A stretch of 64,000 nt of DNA from an uncultured Clostridia bacterium (GTDB taxonomy: Bacteria; Bacillota; Clostridia; Christensenellales; Pumilibacteraceae): NCBI GenBank assembly GCA_947175195.1, contig CAMWLQ010000004.1:62001-126000 (forward strand), in the 5' to 3' direction. This document shows, piece by piece, positions 18,831 to 28,749 of this stretch. The translations under genes and the position numbers were made by a program. The notes under the pieces were generated by a model. It was not told where the DNA came from. It did no database searches and saw only the letters and a program-made list of their open reading frames with translations. Position 1 is the stretch's first letter. The number at the start of each line of letters is the position of its first letter.

Positions 18831-18863
18831 GTGGGACTTGCGATTCCTTATCGCAAGTCCCAC
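18831..18863 (-). terminator. Long hairpin downstream of gpsA
   Basis: A perfect 14-bp stem (18831-18844 with 18850-18863), 22 nt past the gpsA stop. It lacks a strong T-tract, so a terminator role is probable but not certain. Confidence 0.6.
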
Positions 18864-18884
18864 TAACAGCGGATTTTGTTATTG

Positions 18885-19892
18885 TTATACCAAATCGTCT
18901 TTAAGCGTTCTGTCGAACAACTGTTCCATTACCGCGCGCGGCGCGACCTTGTCCAGTATCATTGTGTTTACCGCGGTGGTAATGGGCATATCTACGCCGT
19001 GCTTGTCCGCAAGTATGGACATTGCACGCGCGGTATGTACACCCTCGGCAAGCTTGTCGTACTTTTTGCCTTTTACGTAGTTTTCGCCCCACATTCTGTT
19101 GTGGCTATGTTCGGAAAACAGCGTTGTTTCGTAGTCGCCGATATGGCACAAGCCGTAAGCCGAAAGCGGATTGCCGCCAAGCGCCTTTATCAGCCGCGCC
19201 ACCTCCCTGCTGCCGCGCGCCATCAGCGCGCCCTTGAGCGTGGTAAGATTCATCCCGTCCAGCACGCCCGCGACAATACCCATAACGTTTTTTGCCGCCG
19301 CGCCGATTTCCGTGCCGATAATATCGCTGCCGTAGTAAAACCTGATAAGCGGGCTTTTAAAGTATTCCACTATGCGCTCTATCGTAGTGCGCTCGTACCC
19401 GTCTATAAGCATGCAGTTGGGATTGCCCACCGTAAATTCCTGCACATGCCCGGGTCCAGCCCATACCGCTATTTGCCAGCTTTCCAGTCCGAATTCCAGC
19501 GCGACCTCGCTGAGCCGTTTGCCCGTGCTTATCTCTATACCCTTCATGTTGGTGACGAGGTATTTGCCCGTCATGTCGCAAGTACTTCGTATATCGCCCA
19601 TTACGCTGCGGAACGCCTGCGACGGCACGCTGACAAGCAGCACGTTGGCGCTGCGCACGGCGCGCTGCAAATCGTTGGTAAGCTCTATCGATTTGGGTAG
19701 CGTTACGTACTCGTTTTTGTGCGTCATAACAAGCTGCTCGTACGTGATTTCGCCCGACTTGCCGTACACCGTTACTTTGTGTCCGAGCTGATTAGCATAC
19801 CACGCCAAAAACGAGCCCCACCTGCCGCAGCCGATGACGGTAACCTTGATTTTTTGACGGGTATAGTCCATTGGAATAGTGTATTCGGGCAT
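18885..19892 (-). CDS. gpsA: Glycerol-3-phosphate dehydrogenase [NAD(P)+]
   Basis: A 335-aa enzyme reducing dihydroxyacetone phosphate to sn-glycerol-3-phosphate for phospholipid synthesis. The Rossmann motif VIGCGRWGSFLAWYANQLGH is at residues 19-38, and the catalytic Lys region GAAAKNVMGIVAGVLDG and substrate-binding ARGSREVARLIKALGGNPLSAYGLCHIGD are intact. It has an unusual 15-residue N-terminal extension. The start has AAAGGAG 5 nt upstream. With cls it forms part of lipid metabolism in this stretch. Confidence 0.93.
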   Translation of the reverse strand: MPEYTIPMDYTRQKIKVTVIGCGRWGSFLAWYANQLGHKVTVYGKSGEITYEQLVMTHKNEYVTLPKSIELTNDLQRAVRSANVLLVSVPSQAFRSVMGDIRSTCDMTGKYLVTNMKGIEISTGKRLSEVALEFGLESWQIAVWAGPGHVQEFTVGNPNCMLIDGYERTTIERIVEYFKSPLIRFYYGSDIIGTEIGAAAKNVMGIVAGVLDGMNLTTLKGALMARGSREVARLIKALGGNPLSAYGLCHIGDYETTLFSEHSHNRMWGENYVKGKKYDKLAEGVHTARAMSILADKHGVDMPITTAVNTMILDKVAPRAVMEQLFDRTLKDDLV

Positions 19893-19910
19893 AAGAATCT
19901 CCTTTGGAGC

Positions 19911-19940
19911 TTAATTCGGAATTATGAATTCGGAATTAAT
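19911..19940. repeat. Short GAATTCGGAATTA-type repeat
   Basis: TTAATTCGGAATTATGAATT followed by CGGAATTAAT, between gpsA and the next gene. Confidence 0.6.
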
Positions 19941-19956
19941 GATAGGGTTGAAATAA

Positions 19957-21396
19957 TCAGTTATTACCGCCGATATAAGCGGCGAGTTTGTCCGCGTAGA
20001 CCTCCAAGATTTGGCACGACGTCACGCTTGACATACCGGTGAGTTTGTAGTCCACTAACGTGTACTTTTTGCAAGTATCGACAGCATCACGTATTGCCTC
20101 GCCATTCATGCCGAGATTTTTCATGTTGCCATATAACAGCATTTCCATGTACCACAGCTTTCTGGATACGTCGGACAGCACTCTCAACCAGTACAACTGG
20201 TGCAGTACGCCGTTCTCCTCGGACGGAACTGTATCTACCGCCATTTGCGCATAGCGAGTAAAACTGCTGAGCTGATTGAATAACCGCGTAAAACCGTAAG
20301 AATCCGGAGTAACTTCTTTTAGCGGCAATATGAACAGCGAGAACTCGTCGCCGTCCAGCTTGTCGCTGTAATATAATTGTACAAATCTATCGTTCAATGC
20401 GGTAACGTTTAAAGAAATTTCGTCGCCCGAAACAGGCTCTTTTACCTTAATTGTGTACCGCTTGCTGAAATCGGTTTCCACACCGATACGCATAAACTCA
20501 ATATCCAGGTATGCGCCGAGCTGCGCCGCATAATCCACATACTCGTCCAAAAGCGCAATGCGTCCTTGCTCCGTATCGGCAACCGTTCCGTAAAGTCGCT
20601 CCGAACGTTCGCTCGGCGTGGTCATTACGCCCAGTCGCTCCGAACGGTTGTTATACGTAATTTTGTCGGTCTTACCCAGCACTGCACGCGCACGGTAGTT
20701 AAGCACGTGCATATCGTGCTCGTAGCTGTATACCGCAGGGCGCACAGCCGCAGGCACGCTTGCTATGTTGTCCCTGTCTTTTTTGAGAGTAACGGCGCTC
20801 AATCCATTGAGCGACAAGTACGTCCTTGTGTACTTTTCCAGCCGCACGGCGTAGTACTCGGCGCGAGCATTGTCGCCCGCCTTAAGGCTTTCGGTCATCA
20901 GCTTGTCCGAAAGATTATTGCACACGTACAGCGCCTCGATAAAGTCGTCGTTGGTAAGCGCGGGCGTAGCGGTGAGCACGGGCATATTGCCGTCGCTGTC
21001 CGCGTAAGCCGCGGTGCGCTTGCCGTCCGTCGATTTGTTGCTTTCAAGCTCTCGCGAGATATACCGTTCGCCAAAGTCCACCGCACGCTCGCTTAGCCCC
21101 ATGGAATTGAATAACCGCATGGTGGTGAGCGGAATGGCAAACGCAATAATACACGCCAACATCGCTATAAGCGACAGCGCGACAAAAGTCGTTTTGAATA
21201 TTGCGGACAGCAGCTCGTCGACAAACGAGTTTCCGCTCGGCTCGTCGGGTTGCGGAGCGGGCTTGGGCGTGGCGGTGCGCGTCGGCACGATTTTGGGCAT
21301 AACGTCATTGTCGGCGTCTATACCGACGCTTACTTTGTCACTTACGCCGTCGCCGCGTTGTTCGCCGTTTTTGTATTGTTCGTCCGAGTAATTCAT
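19957..21396 (-). CDS. Single-pass membrane protein of unknown function
   Basis: A 479-aa protein with a charged, Pro-rich cytoplasmic N-terminus (about 1-65), one TM helix (about 68-92, TTFVALSLIAMLACIIAFAI) and a large, mostly helical extracytoplasmic part with spaced Leu/Ala patterns that could be TPR-like. No family recognised and no catalytic motif seen. The start has no SD; a promoter ends 8 nt before ATG, so translation is probably from a nearly leaderless mRNA. Confidence 0.7.
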   Translation of the reverse strand: MNYSDEQYKNGEQRGDGVSDKVSVGIDADNDVMPKIVPTRTATPKPAPQPDEPSGNSFVDELLSAIFKTTFVALSLIAMLACIIAFAIPLTTMRLFNSMGLSERAVDFGERYISRELESNKSTDGKRTAAYADSDGNMPVLTATPALTNDDFIEALYVCNNLSDKLMTESLKAGDNARAEYYAVRLEKYTRTYLSLNGLSAVTLKKDRDNIASVPAAVRPAVYSYEHDMHVLNYRARAVLGKTDKITYNNRSERLGVMTTPSERSERLYGTVADTEQGRIALLDEYVDYAAQLGAYLDIEFMRIGVETDFSKRYTIKVKEPVSGDEISLNVTALNDRFVQLYYSDKLDGDEFSLFILPLKEVTPDSYGFTRLFNQLSSFTRYAQMAVDTVPSEENGVLHQLYWLRVLSDVSRKLWYMEMLLYGNMKNLGMNGEAIRDAVDTCKKYTLVDYKLTGMSSVTSCQILEVYADKLAAYIGGNN

Positions 21397-21711
21397 TACC
21401 GAATATTATATCACAAAATTCTCTACCGCACAAGCGTTTTGAATATAATTATGAATTCGGAATGCGGAATTCGGAATTATAGATAGCAATTGCGAAACAC
21501 ATATGCGGCGGTTCGCCTAGATTTCTCCACTTCGTTCGCTACTCTCACTTCGGTCGAAATGATGGGTGGTATGGACAGGTCTTTTAAGAAAAGATAACCC
21601 TATATCCCCATCATCCCGAGCAATGTCGAGGGATCTAGGCGTAGCCGCATAATTTTTAATAAAACATTTTCCTTATCCTCGCATTCCGAATTCAGCATTC
21701 CAAATTCCGAA
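21397..21711. other. Gene-free stretch filled by a MITE-like inverted-repeat structure
   Basis: A 315-nt gap holding the promoter at 21405-21433 and a large imperfect inverted-repeat element (21451-21715). No coding ORF seen. Confidence 0.75.
21405..21433 (-). promoter_or_regulatory. Near-leaderless promoter for the 479-aa membrane protein
   Basis: TTGTGC (21428-21433), 17-nt spacer, TATAAT (21405-21410), then 8 nt to the ATG at 21396; no SD. Confidence 0.6.
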
Positions 21712-21715
21712 TTAC
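21451..21715. repeat. MITE-like composite inverted repeat
   Basis: Outer arms ATGAATTCGGAATGCGGAAT... (21451-21480) and ...GCATTCCGAATTCAGCATTC (21681-21715) are inverted relative to each other. Inner arms include CGCCTAGAT with ATCTAGGCG and GATGGG with CCCATC. The right arm runs over the stop codon of the following lipoprotein gene. Confidence 0.65.
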
Positions 21716-22350
21716 TTTTTCGCTATCACCTTTGCCGTAACGGGATCGAGCAGTACGCCGGTATTGCCGTCCGCCGTGATAAAGGATATATGCCAGCACA
21801 AGCCGTCCGCGCCAAGCGGATTCTTGATTATGCGCGCGCGTATCTCGTATTCACCCTTGGGGTGCACCGCCGTTTTTGCCGCCGATATTGCGCGGTCATA
21901 AGTTATCATATCACCCGTGATTTGGCTTTGCAGTGTGAGCACGGTTGTATTGCCGCCGCACTTGATTGTTACGGTAAATTCCTTTGCCTTGGTTTCGTGC
22001 TCGAACTCCGCCGAAAAGCTTGCCGCAAACGGGTGTACAATCATAGTTCCGCCGAAAGTGCAGCCGTCCGCCTCGGCGGTATACGTGATAACCGCGTCAA
22101 TATCGAACTCGGTCGGAACAAGCGTGATAAGCGTATACGGCTTGAGCTTGTCGCCCTGCACTTTTCCGTCCGCCGCAAAGGATTGCTCACGCACGCCTGA
22201 CACCGCCGTAAGCGTATACCCGTCGCCCGCCGCGGTGTAATAGCCGCTGCGCCGTTCGCTGACGTCCTTCATTGTGTCCGTTCCGCACGAGCAAAGTACA
22301 ATCGTAACCACGGTCATTATCGCCGCAAAAAGCATACACATTTTTTTCAT
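21712..22350 (-). CDS. Small lipoprotein of unknown function
   Basis: A 212-aa protein with a hydrophobic signal (MKKMCMLFAAIMTVVTIVL) and a CSCG lipobox-like site near residue 21. The mature part is beta-rich with no recognised domain; the end (GLCWHISFITADGNTGVLLDP) faintly recalls PepSY-like folds. Its stop codon is formed inside the MITE-like repeat arm, so the C-terminus may have been set by that insertion. Two ATGs (22350 and 22341) are possible. The first gives a basic n-region and is preferred. Confidence 0.65.
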   Translation of the reverse strand: MKKMCMLFAAIMTVVTIVLCSCGTDTMKDVSERRSGYYTAAGDGYTLTAVSGVREQSFAADGKVQGDKLKPYTLITLVPTEFDIDAVITYTAEADGCTFGGTMIVHPFAASFSAEFEHETKAKEFTVTIKCGGNTTVLTLQSQITGDMITYDRAISAAKTAVHPKGEYEIRARIIKNPLGADGLCWHISFITADGNTGVLLDPVTAKVIAKK

Positions 22351-22366
22351 ATTATAAAATATGAAA

Positions 22367-22394
22367 ACCGCACGGCGAATATTCGTCGTGCGGT
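22367..22394 (-). terminator. Terminator of the V-ATPase operon
   Basis: A 14-bp stem (22367-22380 with 22381-22394) 14 nt past the ntpD stop, followed on the minus strand by TTTTCATATTTT. Confidence 0.85.
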
Positions 22395-22408
22395 CTATGT
22401 GTATTTTA

Positions 22409-23017
22409 CTAATCGTTCTTTACCTTCATCAGTCGGACTATGGACGCGCGCTCGTTCTCGTCCAGTTTCATCAGGATATACTTGATTGTTTCCTGCAGCT
22501 GCGGAATCATTACGTATTCCAGTGCGTTCACCCTGCGCCTGTTCTTTTCTATCTCGTCGGCGAGCATGTTGCAAGTCTTTTCCACCTCGGCAAGGTGCAG
22601 CAGCTTGTCGGTAAGCGCAGTCAGCTTTAGCACCGCGTCGTCCAATTCCGCGGGCGCCGAACACAGCGCGTACGGCAGGCTTACCTCGCCCACACGCTTG
22701 GTTTCCATAAACGGCACGTCCACGCCCATTATGTTTTTTGTCCCGATAGTCACGGACGCGGAAAGCGACGGGAGCGAAATCGCCTGCACTACGTCGAGCG
22801 GCGCGGCAGCCGACAGCGAAAAGCTCTTTAGCGCCTCGCCTATCTCGCCCTCGATTTCCTCTCTCAACCGCTTGTTCTCTTTTATGAGCGTCAAAAACTG
22901 ACGGACCATTTCGTCCGACTTGTCTTTTAACAGCTTATGTCCGCGCTCGGCGGTCTTGAGCCTATCTTTTAGCCTACGCAATTCCATGCGCGTAGGGTTT
23001 ACATTAAGTCTTGCCAT
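22409..23017 (-). CDS. ntpD: V-type ATPase subunit D
   Basis: A 202-aa central rotor-shaft subunit. It opens MARLNVNPTRMELRRLKDRL, the family hallmark, and forms a long antiparallel coiled coil, ending in a helical RLMKVKND-type tail. Last gene of the operon, in the same order as Enterococcus hirae ntpFIKECGABD. It is separated from ntpB by 94 nt of repeat sequence, unlike the tight joints elsewhere. Confidence 0.95.
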   Translation of the reverse strand: MARLNVNPTRMELRRLKDRLKTAERGHKLLKDKSDEMVRQFLTLIKENKRLREEIEGEIGEALKSFSLSAAAPLDVVQAISLPSLSASVTIGTKNIMGVDVPFMETKRVGEVSLPYALCSAPAELDDAVLKLTALTDKLLHLAEVEKTCNMLADEIEKNRRRVNALEYVMIPQLQETIKYILMKLDENERASIVRLMKVKND

Positions 23018-23032
23018 AAAACTCCGTTTAAT

Positions 23033-23104
23033 TTCGAATTCGGAATGCGGAATTCGGAATTATGGATAAGGTTGAGATTCCTCGCGTTGCTCGGAATGAC
23101 AAAA
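23033..23104. repeat. Composite repeat inserted between ntpB and ntpD
   Basis: GAATTCGGAATGCGGAATTC-type sequence (about 23033-23064) followed by a half hairpin AAGGTTGAGATTCCTCGCGT...GGAATGACA (to 23104). It fills almost the whole ntpB-ntpD gap. Confidence 0.75.
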
Positions 23105-23111
23105 AGAATTA

Positions 23112-24488
23112 TTACATCTTATCGAAGAACTCTTCCAAGTTCTCGTCGCGGATACGTTTCAGCTCGGAACGCGGCAGTATCTTGAGTAATCGCCAGCCAA
23201 TATCGAGCGTTTCCTCGATAGTGCGGTTTACGGTGAAGGTTTGGTTTATATACTGCTTTTCAAACTCCTCGGCAAACCGTGCGTACAGCCTATCCACGTC
23301 GGACAGCGCCGCCTCGCCCAAAATGGAGCTGAGCTCCTTTGCGTCCTTACCGCGCGCATACGCCGAAAACAGCTGGTTCATTGTGTCGGCGTGGTCCTTT
23401 CTTGTCTTGCCCTTGCCTATGCCCTTGTCCTTCAAACGGGACAGCGACGGCAATACGTCGATCGGCGGGTTTAAGCCCTTTTTGTACAGCTCGCGCGACA
23501 GTATGATTTGCCCTTCCGTGATATATCCCGTAAGGTCGGGAATGGGGTGCGTTTTGTCGTCCTCGGGCATGGTCAGTATGGGAATGAGCGTAATAGAGCC
23601 TTTTTTGCCGCGTATACGCCCCGCGCGTTCGTATATGGTTGCAAGGTCGGTGTACAAATATCCGGGATAGCCGCGCCGTCCCGGCACCTCACGCCGCGCC
23701 GCGGAAATCTCGCGGAGTGCCTCGGCGTAGTTGGTTATGTCGGTCATTATTACGAGCACGTGCATGTCGCACTCGAACGCCAAGTATTCCGCCGCCGTCA
23801 TTGCCATGCGCGGCGTGTTTATGCGTTCTACCGCGGGGTCGTTGGCGAGGTTGAGGAACATTACCGTCCTGTCAATCGCGCCCGTCCTGCGGAAATCGGC
23901 GGTGAAGAACTCGCTCTCCTCGTACGTTATACCCATTGCCGCAAACACGACGGCGAACTTGTCATCGGTGTTCTTTACCTGCGCCTGCCTTGCTATCTGT
24001 GCAGCAAGGTCGGCGTGCGGCAAGCCCGACGCCGAAAACACGGGTAGCTTTTGTCCGCGGACAAGCGTGTTAAGTCCGTCGATTGCGCTGACGCCCGTTT
24101 GAATGAACTCGTTGGGATAATCGCGCGCAACGGGGTTTATGGGGCTACCGTTTACGTCAAGACTGCTTTCGGGCAGTATTTCCGCGCCGCCGTCAATGGG
24201 ATTACCCATGCCGTCGAACACCCTGCCCAGCATATCGTGCGAAACCTTAAGCTCTATCGCCTTGCCCGTAAACGCGGCTTTTGCCGCCACAATCTTCAAG
24301 CCCCTGCTCGGCGCGAAAAGCTGAACAAGCGCTTTGTCGCCGTCCACCTCAAGCACGCGCCCGAGCCGTTGCTCGCCGTCCGAGCCCTGCGAAATCTTGA
24401 CAAGCTCGTTGTACTTGACGCCCTCTACTTGTTCGACAAGCATGAGCGGTCCGACTACTTCTTTTATTGTACGGTATTCTTTACGCAT
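23112..24488 (-). CDS. ntpB: V-type ATPase subunit B
   Basis: A 458-aa non-catalytic nucleotide-site subunit of the V1 head. Begins [20 protein letters not shown]; the degenerate P-loop region [20 protein letters not shown] replaces a Walker A, as normal for B subunits. The AAMGITYEE and [20 protein letters not shown] segments are conserved. It overlaps the A-subunit stop by one base. Confidence 0.96.
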   Translation of the reverse strand: MRKEYRTIKEVVGPLMLVEQVEGVKYNELVKISQGSDGEQRLGRVLEVDGDKALVQLFAPSRGLKIVAAKAAFTGKAIELKVSHDMLGRVFDGMGNPIDGGAEILPESSLDVNGSPINPVARDYPNEFIQTGVSAIDGLNTLVRGQKLPVFSASGLPHADLAAQIARQAQVKNTDDKFAVVFAAMGITYEESEFFTADFRRTGAIDRTVMFLNLANDPAVERINTPRMAMTAAEYLAFECDMHVLVIMTDITNYAEALREISAARREVPGRRGYPGYLYTDLATIYERAGRIRGKKGSITLIPILTMPEDDKTHPIPDLTGYITEGQIILSRELYKKGLNPPIDVLPSLSRLKDKGIGKGKTRKDHADTMNQLFSAYARGKDAKELSSILGEAALSDVDRLYARFAEEFEKQYINQTFTVNRTIEETLDIGWRLLKILPRSELKRIRDENLEEFFDKM

Positions 24489-26239
24489 TACTCAGACTCC
24501 TTAAGTTCGGCGAACTGTTTGTTCATTTCGTCATGAAGATCGTCGAGCTGTGCTATATCCTCTTCCTTGACGTACTTTGCCCTGCCTATGCGCTCGCGGC
24601 ACGGGACGTTTAACACGTCGTTTATGTCCACGCCGCGGTCGAGCGCACGCCGCGCCGCATAGTAAAAGTCGACTATAAGCTTGAGCATTTTGAACTGCTT
24701 TTTGGGCGAAGTGTATGTGTCCACCTCGTGGAAGGAGTTTTGGTGCAGATAATCCTCGCGCACCGACTTTGCCGCCTCCATAGTGAGCCTATCCGCAGGC
24801 GACAGCGCGTCCATACCGACAAGCCTTACAATCTCGTCCAGTCGCGCCTCCTCTTGCAACAGCCTGCTGATTTCCATTCTGTACGCGACGAACTGTTCGT
24901 CAACGTTGCGCCCAAACCAGTCCGCCAGCCTATCGCTGTACAGCGAGTAGCTGACAAGCCAGTCGATTGCGGGGAAGTGCCGCTTGTACGCAAGCGCGCT
25001 GGAAAGTCCCCAGTACACCTTGACTATGCGCAGCGTTGCCTGGCTGACAGGCTCGGACATATCACCGCCCGGAGGCGACACCGCGCCGATAGCCGTGACC
25101 GAGCCCGTGCGCTCGGTCGAGCCCAAAAGCTTGACCTGACCCGCGCGCTCGTAGAACTCGGCAAGACGGCTGCTGAGGTATGCGGGATAGCCTTCCTCGC
25201 CCGGCATCTCTTGTAATCTTCCACTCATTTCGCGCAGCGCCTCCGCCCAGCGCGAAGTGGAGTCCGCCATGATAGCTACCGAATAGCCCATGTCGCGGTA
25301 ATATTCCGCTATCGTTATGCCCGTGTAAATACTCGCCTCGCGCGCCGCAACCGGCATATCCGAGGTGTTGGCAATAAGCACGGTACGTTTCATAAGCGGC
25401 TGACCCGTTTTGGGGTCTATAAGCTCGGGGAACTCGTTGAGAACGTCGGTCATTTCGTTGCCGCGCTCGCCGCAGCCCACGTACACGATTAAGTCGGCGT
25501 CGCTCCACTTAGCCAAAGCGTGCTGCAAAACCGTTTTGCCCGAGCCGAACGGACCGGGAACGGCAGCCACGCCGCCGCGCGCTATGGGGAACAGCGTGTC
25601 GACAACGCGTTGACCTGTTACAAGCGGCTCCTCGGGCGGGAGCTTTTCGGCATACGGTCTACCCTTTCGCACGGGCCAACGCTGCAGCATAGCCACGTTA
25701 TGCTTTTGCTTGCCGTCCGATATGACCGCCACGGTATCGTCGATTGTATAATCGCCCGAATTGATTTTTTCTATCTTTCCGCTTACACCGTAAGGCACCA
25801 TAATGCGGTGCGTGATAACCTCGTTTTCCTGCACCGTGCCTATAACGTCGCCCGCAGTGACAGTATCACCCTTTTTGGCGACAGGCTCGAATTTCCACTT
25901 TTTTTCGTGGTCGAGCGCGGGCGCGCTTACGCCGCGGTCGATTCTATCGCCCGACAGCGCGTAAAGCTTTTCCAGCGGGCGCTGTATTCCGTCGTAAATA
26001 CTTCCGATAAGTCCCGGACCGAGTTCGACGGACAGCGGCTGCTCGGTAGATACGACGGGCTCGCCCGTGCCGAGCATACTCGTTTCCTCGTACACCTGCA
26101 CCGACGCCTTATCGCCGCGCAATTCTATGACCTCGCCGATAAGTCCTTTTTCGGACACCTTGACGACGTCGTACATTTTTACGTCCTGCATACCGTCCGC
26201 AACAATCAGCGGTCCGCTTATTTTGATGATTTTACCCAT
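24488..26239 (-). CDS. ntpA: V-type ATPase catalytic subunit A
   Basis: A 583-aa catalytic subunit of the V1 head, hydrolysing or making ATP. Walker A is GPFGSGKT (about residue 230), preceded by the A-subunit-specific non-homologous region (about 115-180). The catalytic segment [15 protein letters not shown] and the [16 protein letters not shown] region are intact. GGAG lies 7 nt before the ATG. A 127-nt repeat-rich gap separates it from ntpG. Confidence 0.97.
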   Translation of the reverse strand: MGKIIKISGPLIVADGMQDVKMYDVVKVSEKGLIGEVIELRGDKASVQVYEETSMLGTGEPVVSTEQPLSVELGPGLIGSIYDGIQRPLEKLYALSGDRIDRGVSAPALDHEKKWKFEPVAKKGDTVTAGDVIGTVQENEVITHRIMVPYGVSGKIEKINSGDYTIDDTVAVISDGKQKHNVAMLQRWPVRKGRPYAEKLPPEEPLVTGQRVVDTLFPIARGGVAAVPGPFGSGKTVLQHALAKWSDADLIVYVGCGERGNEMTDVLNEFPELIDPKTGQPLMKRTVLIANTSDMPVAAREASIYTGITIAEYYRDMGYSVAIMADSTSRWAEALREMSGRLQEMPGEEGYPAYLSSRLAEFYERAGQVKLLGSTERTGSVTAIGAVSPPGGDMSEPVSQATLRIVKVYWGLSSALAYKRHFPAIDWLVSYSLYSDRLADWFGRNVDEQFVAYRMEISRLLQEEARLDEIVRLVGMDALSPADRLTMEAAKSVREDYLHQNSFHEVDTYTSPKKQFKMLKLIVDFYYAARRALDRGVDINDVLNVPCRERIGRAKYVKEEDIAQLDDLHDEMNKQFAELKESE

Positions 26240-26254
26240 GATGTCTCCGAGTGA

Positions 26255-26365
26255 ATAATGAATAGATAATAGTGAATAGTGTCGGACTGCGGCTTAGCCG
26301 CACTGATTTTAATAAAAATTTTTCCGCCATTCTTATTTCTTATCTTTTATCTCTTATCTAAAATT
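26255..26365. repeat. Low-complexity repeat tract between ntpG and ntpA
   Basis: Iterated GAATAATGAATAGATAATAG-like sequence, a TGCGGCTTAGCCGCA palindrome and a TTATTTCTTATCTTTTATCT-type tract. A related GAATAGAGAATAATGAATAA stretch occurs near 55257. Confidence 0.6.
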
Positions 26366-26366
26366 C

Positions 26367-26693
26367 TTAATTAAACAATATGTCTACGCCGACTGCCTTT
26401 TCCACGTCCTTTTTGACGCCCGCCATACCAAAGCCGTTGGAGCCCGTGGAGCCGGGAATACTCAGGACTACGGGGAAGGCTTGCTGTTTGAGCTTTTGCA
26501 TAAGCCCTTCCATCTTGGCGGCGTAGTTTTCGGTGACGAGTATTACGGCGTATTCGTCGGACTTGGCTATCTCGCGCAAAACGTCCGCCGCCTTATTTTC
26601 GTCGTCCACCTTGTACACAGCCGCGCCAATCGCCAAAAACGCAGTCGCGCTTTCGCTGTCGCCTATTACCGCTATCTTTCCGATTTTTTCCAT
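26367..26693 (-). CDS. ntpG: V-type ATPase subunit F (NtpG)
   Basis: A 108-aa rotor subunit. Start MEKIGKIAVIGDSESATAFL, with the VILVTENYA and PVVLSIPGSTGSNGFGM segments typical of the family (FPVVLSIPG near the tip). Normal length. Confidence 0.93.
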   Translation of the reverse strand: MEKIGKIAVIGDSESATAFLAIGAAVYKVDDENKAADVLREIAKSDEYAVILVTENYAAKMEGLMQKLKQQAFPVVLSIPGSTGSNGFGMAGVKKDVEKAVGVDILFN

Positions 26694-26717
26694 TTTTTAC
26701 CCTTTGCGCTCTCGCCC

Positions 26718-27635
26718 CTATTTGTAAATTTCCGGTATGCGCTTATAGAACATATCGCGCGAGTCGGTCTTGACGCACACAAGCGCCGTCTTGACCGTTT
26801 TCAGCTCGATGAGCGTTTCCGTATAGTAGTTTAGGAACGGCGTGTTCGACACGTACGACACAACTTCTCTATACGTGAGCCAGTACAAAAAGTCGTCAGC
26901 CTCAAGCTCCGATTTCCATAAATCGGCAAAGTCGTTTTCCGCTATGCGCTCGGCATACTCGGCATAGGGCGTATGCTCAAAGCACGACGGGAAATCGTCC
27001 TCGGCAAGCGCCTCGGTAAGCGTTTCCGTCCCTATCCTTCCGCCCGATATAAACTGATCGTCCGCTATGCCCAGCTTTTTCATGCGCGCGGCGGTGAGAA
27101 TGTTTTTCATATCGATTTCGGCTTTGGCGTACTTTTTTACGAGCGAAACGCCGCACGACAAAACGTATGCGTACATGGCGCGAGTGAGCGCAAGGTCGAT
27201 AGCCTGCGGACGGGTTTCGTTATTCTCGTCCAGCGTTTCAAGCGCCTTCGCCATAAACGGGTCGGCATCCGAATAATCGCCGTCGGCTATCTTTTTGCTG
27301 TCAAAGTCCACCGCGTAATATCCGTCGTCGGGCACTGCGGCAAACCGTGACTTGTACGCCAGCTTTGCGTTGTTGTACTTAAACCGCGCAAGGCATGCCT
27401 CAGCCAGTTTTTCGCTCGGCGCATTTTCCGATACGAACTCTATCAGCTTGTTGGTTTCGCCCACGATAAACCCGTCCACGCTTTGCCCTTCCGAGTAAGC
27501 GTAGCCGTAATCGCCCAGTACCTTAAAAGCCTCCGCTACCGTCTTACATTCGACGACGCGGCGCAAGCGTTCGGTATTCAGTCGGCCGGAATTAAATACC
27601 GCCGACGTATTGGCAAAAACCTTGGTCGTGTTCAT
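26718..27635 (-). CDS. ntpC: V-type ATPase subunit C
   Basis: A 305-aa funnel-shaped subunit that couples the shaft to the membrane ring. Helical protein with the recurrent D-x-KNIL element (IDMKNILTAARMKKLGI) found in V-ATPase C/AC39 proteins. It starts one base after the ntpE stop. Confidence 0.9.
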   Translation of the reverse strand: MNTTKVFANTSAVFNSGRLNTERLRRVVECKTVAEAFKVLGDYGYAYSEGQSVDGFIVGETNKLIEFVSENAPSEKLAEACLARFKYNNAKLAYKSRFAAVPDDGYYAVDFDSKKIADGDYSDADPFMAKALETLDENNETRPQAIDLALTRAMYAYVLSCGVSLVKKYAKAEIDMKNILTAARMKKLGIADDQFISGGRIGTETLTEALAEDDFPSCFEHTPYAEYAERIAENDFADLWKSELEADDFLYWLTYREVVSYVSNTPFLNYYTETLIELKTVKTALVCVKTDSRDMFYKRIPEIYK

Positions 27636-27636
27636 T

Positions 27637-28218
27637 TTACAGTCCCAGCTTTGCTACCGTATCGTATACGGTGCGTTCTTTCAGTTCGTCCACTATAGCG
27701 TCCACGGTGAGGTCGCGGTCGTACTTTGCGTTGCGCAAAATCACGCCGCCGTCAAAGTCGCCCTTTTCGCTCGACAGCGTAAGTTTCTTTTTAGCCGCGG
27801 TAGCGACCTTTTTTACCCACGCCGCCGTGACGCGCTTGCCGTCGCTCGCCGCCGCAATAACCTCGTCGCCGTCCTCGCAGTACTGCAATATAACGGACTG
27901 CAGGATGCCGAGATACACGCTGTCGGACGAAGAAAGAATCTTTTTCTTTACTCCGTCGTACACCGCCGCAACGCACTGCTGCTTTGCATGCAACAACGCC
28001 TTGCCAGCCTCCAGCTCGCCCAGCTTGACCTGACCCGCGAACAGCTCTTGTGCCGCCGTCTCCGCCTTTTGCAGGCTTTCCTTTTGCGCGGCGTCAAGCT
28101 CCGCCCTGAGCTCGTCGAGCTCGGCTTGGGACTCCGCCTGCGCCTCCGCAACAATGGACGACGCGGTAGATTTTGCCGACGACAGTATGTCGTCGATTAT
28201 CTTTTCTTTGCCTTGCAT
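27637..28218 (-). CDS. ntpE: V-type ATPase subunit E
   Basis: A 193-aa peripheral-stalk subunit: long N-terminal helix rich in Ala/Glu/Lys (about 10-75, coiled coil), then a globular C-terminal domain with GGVILRNAKYDRDLTVDAIV, typical of the family. Tightly spaced to ntpK and ntpC. Confidence 0.92.
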   Translation of the reverse strand: MQGKEKIIDDILSSAKSTASSIVAEAQAESQAELDELRAELDAAQKESLQKAETAAQELFAGQVKLGELEAGKALLHAKQQCVAAVYDGVKKKILSSSDSVYLGILQSVILQYCEDGDEVIAAASDGKRVTAAWVKKVATAAKKKLTLSSEKGDFDGGVILRNAKYDRDLTVDAIVDELKERTVYDTVAKLGL

Positions 28219-28219
28219 A

Positions 28220-28690
28220 TTAGATTGACAAAAGCATTACGCCGAGAATGGAAACGATGAATGCGAATATAGCAAAGATCTCGACAAGAACAAGCATAGG
28301 GATTGCGTGACCGATTTGGTTTTCCTGCTTGCCAACAAGATTGATGCAGCCGATTGCGACGTTGCCCTGCATGATTGCGGACACCAAGCCGACGATTGCG
28401 ATAGGCATACAATACGCAAACATAATCCAGCCCTGTGCGTCGGTAAGCTGTGCCATATCGCCGAACGCGTTGAGCTTGATGAGCATCATGAACGCGACAA
28501 CGAAACCGTACAAGCCCTGCGTAGACGGCATGACCTGCAAAATCATTGTCGTGCCGAACTTTTCGGGTTGTTTGGACAACAAAGCCGACGACGCTTGTCC
28601 TGCGCGACCTACACCGATTGCCGAGCCGATGCCCGACACGATAACGGCAAGAGCCGCACCGATTATAGCGTAAACATTACCCATAGTCAT
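28220..28690 (-). CDS. ntpK: V-type ATPase rotor subunit K (Na+ type)
   Basis: A 156-aa double-hairpin proteolipid with four TM helices, forming the membrane ring. The start at 28690 is set by AAAAGGAG about 10 nt upstream; the longer frame is not supported. The ion-site residues match Enterococcus NtpK: LQVMPSTQGLYGF in the first hairpin (Leu51, Thr57, Gln58, Tyr61), Gln108 in SAIMQGNV, and Glu137 in VLVEIFAIF. This set indicates Na+ rather than H+ transport. Confidence 0.95.
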   Translation of the reverse strand: MTMGNVYAIIGAALAVIVSGIGSAIGVGRAGQASSALLSKQPEKFGTTMILQVMPSTQGLYGFVVAFMMLIKLNAFGDMAQLTDAQGWIMFAYCMPIAIVGLVSAIMQGNVAIGCINLVGKQENQIGHAIPMLVLVEIFAIFAFIVSILGVMLLSI

Positions 28691-28749
28691 TTTTATCCTT
28701 CTCCTTTTTGAGAAATATTTATGGTAAACCTTAAAAGGCAAAACCCGTA

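Larger units (their letters stand above)
18429..18884. other. Gene-free stretch: promoter, mini-hairpin array, long hairpin
   Basis: A 456-nt gap between divergent-looking signals. It holds the promoter of lipoprotein gene 3 (18481-18509), an AT-rich stretch, an array of small palindromes (18687-18830) and a 14-bp hairpin (18831-18863) at the 3' side of gpsA. No convincing coding ORF. Confidence 0.8.
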
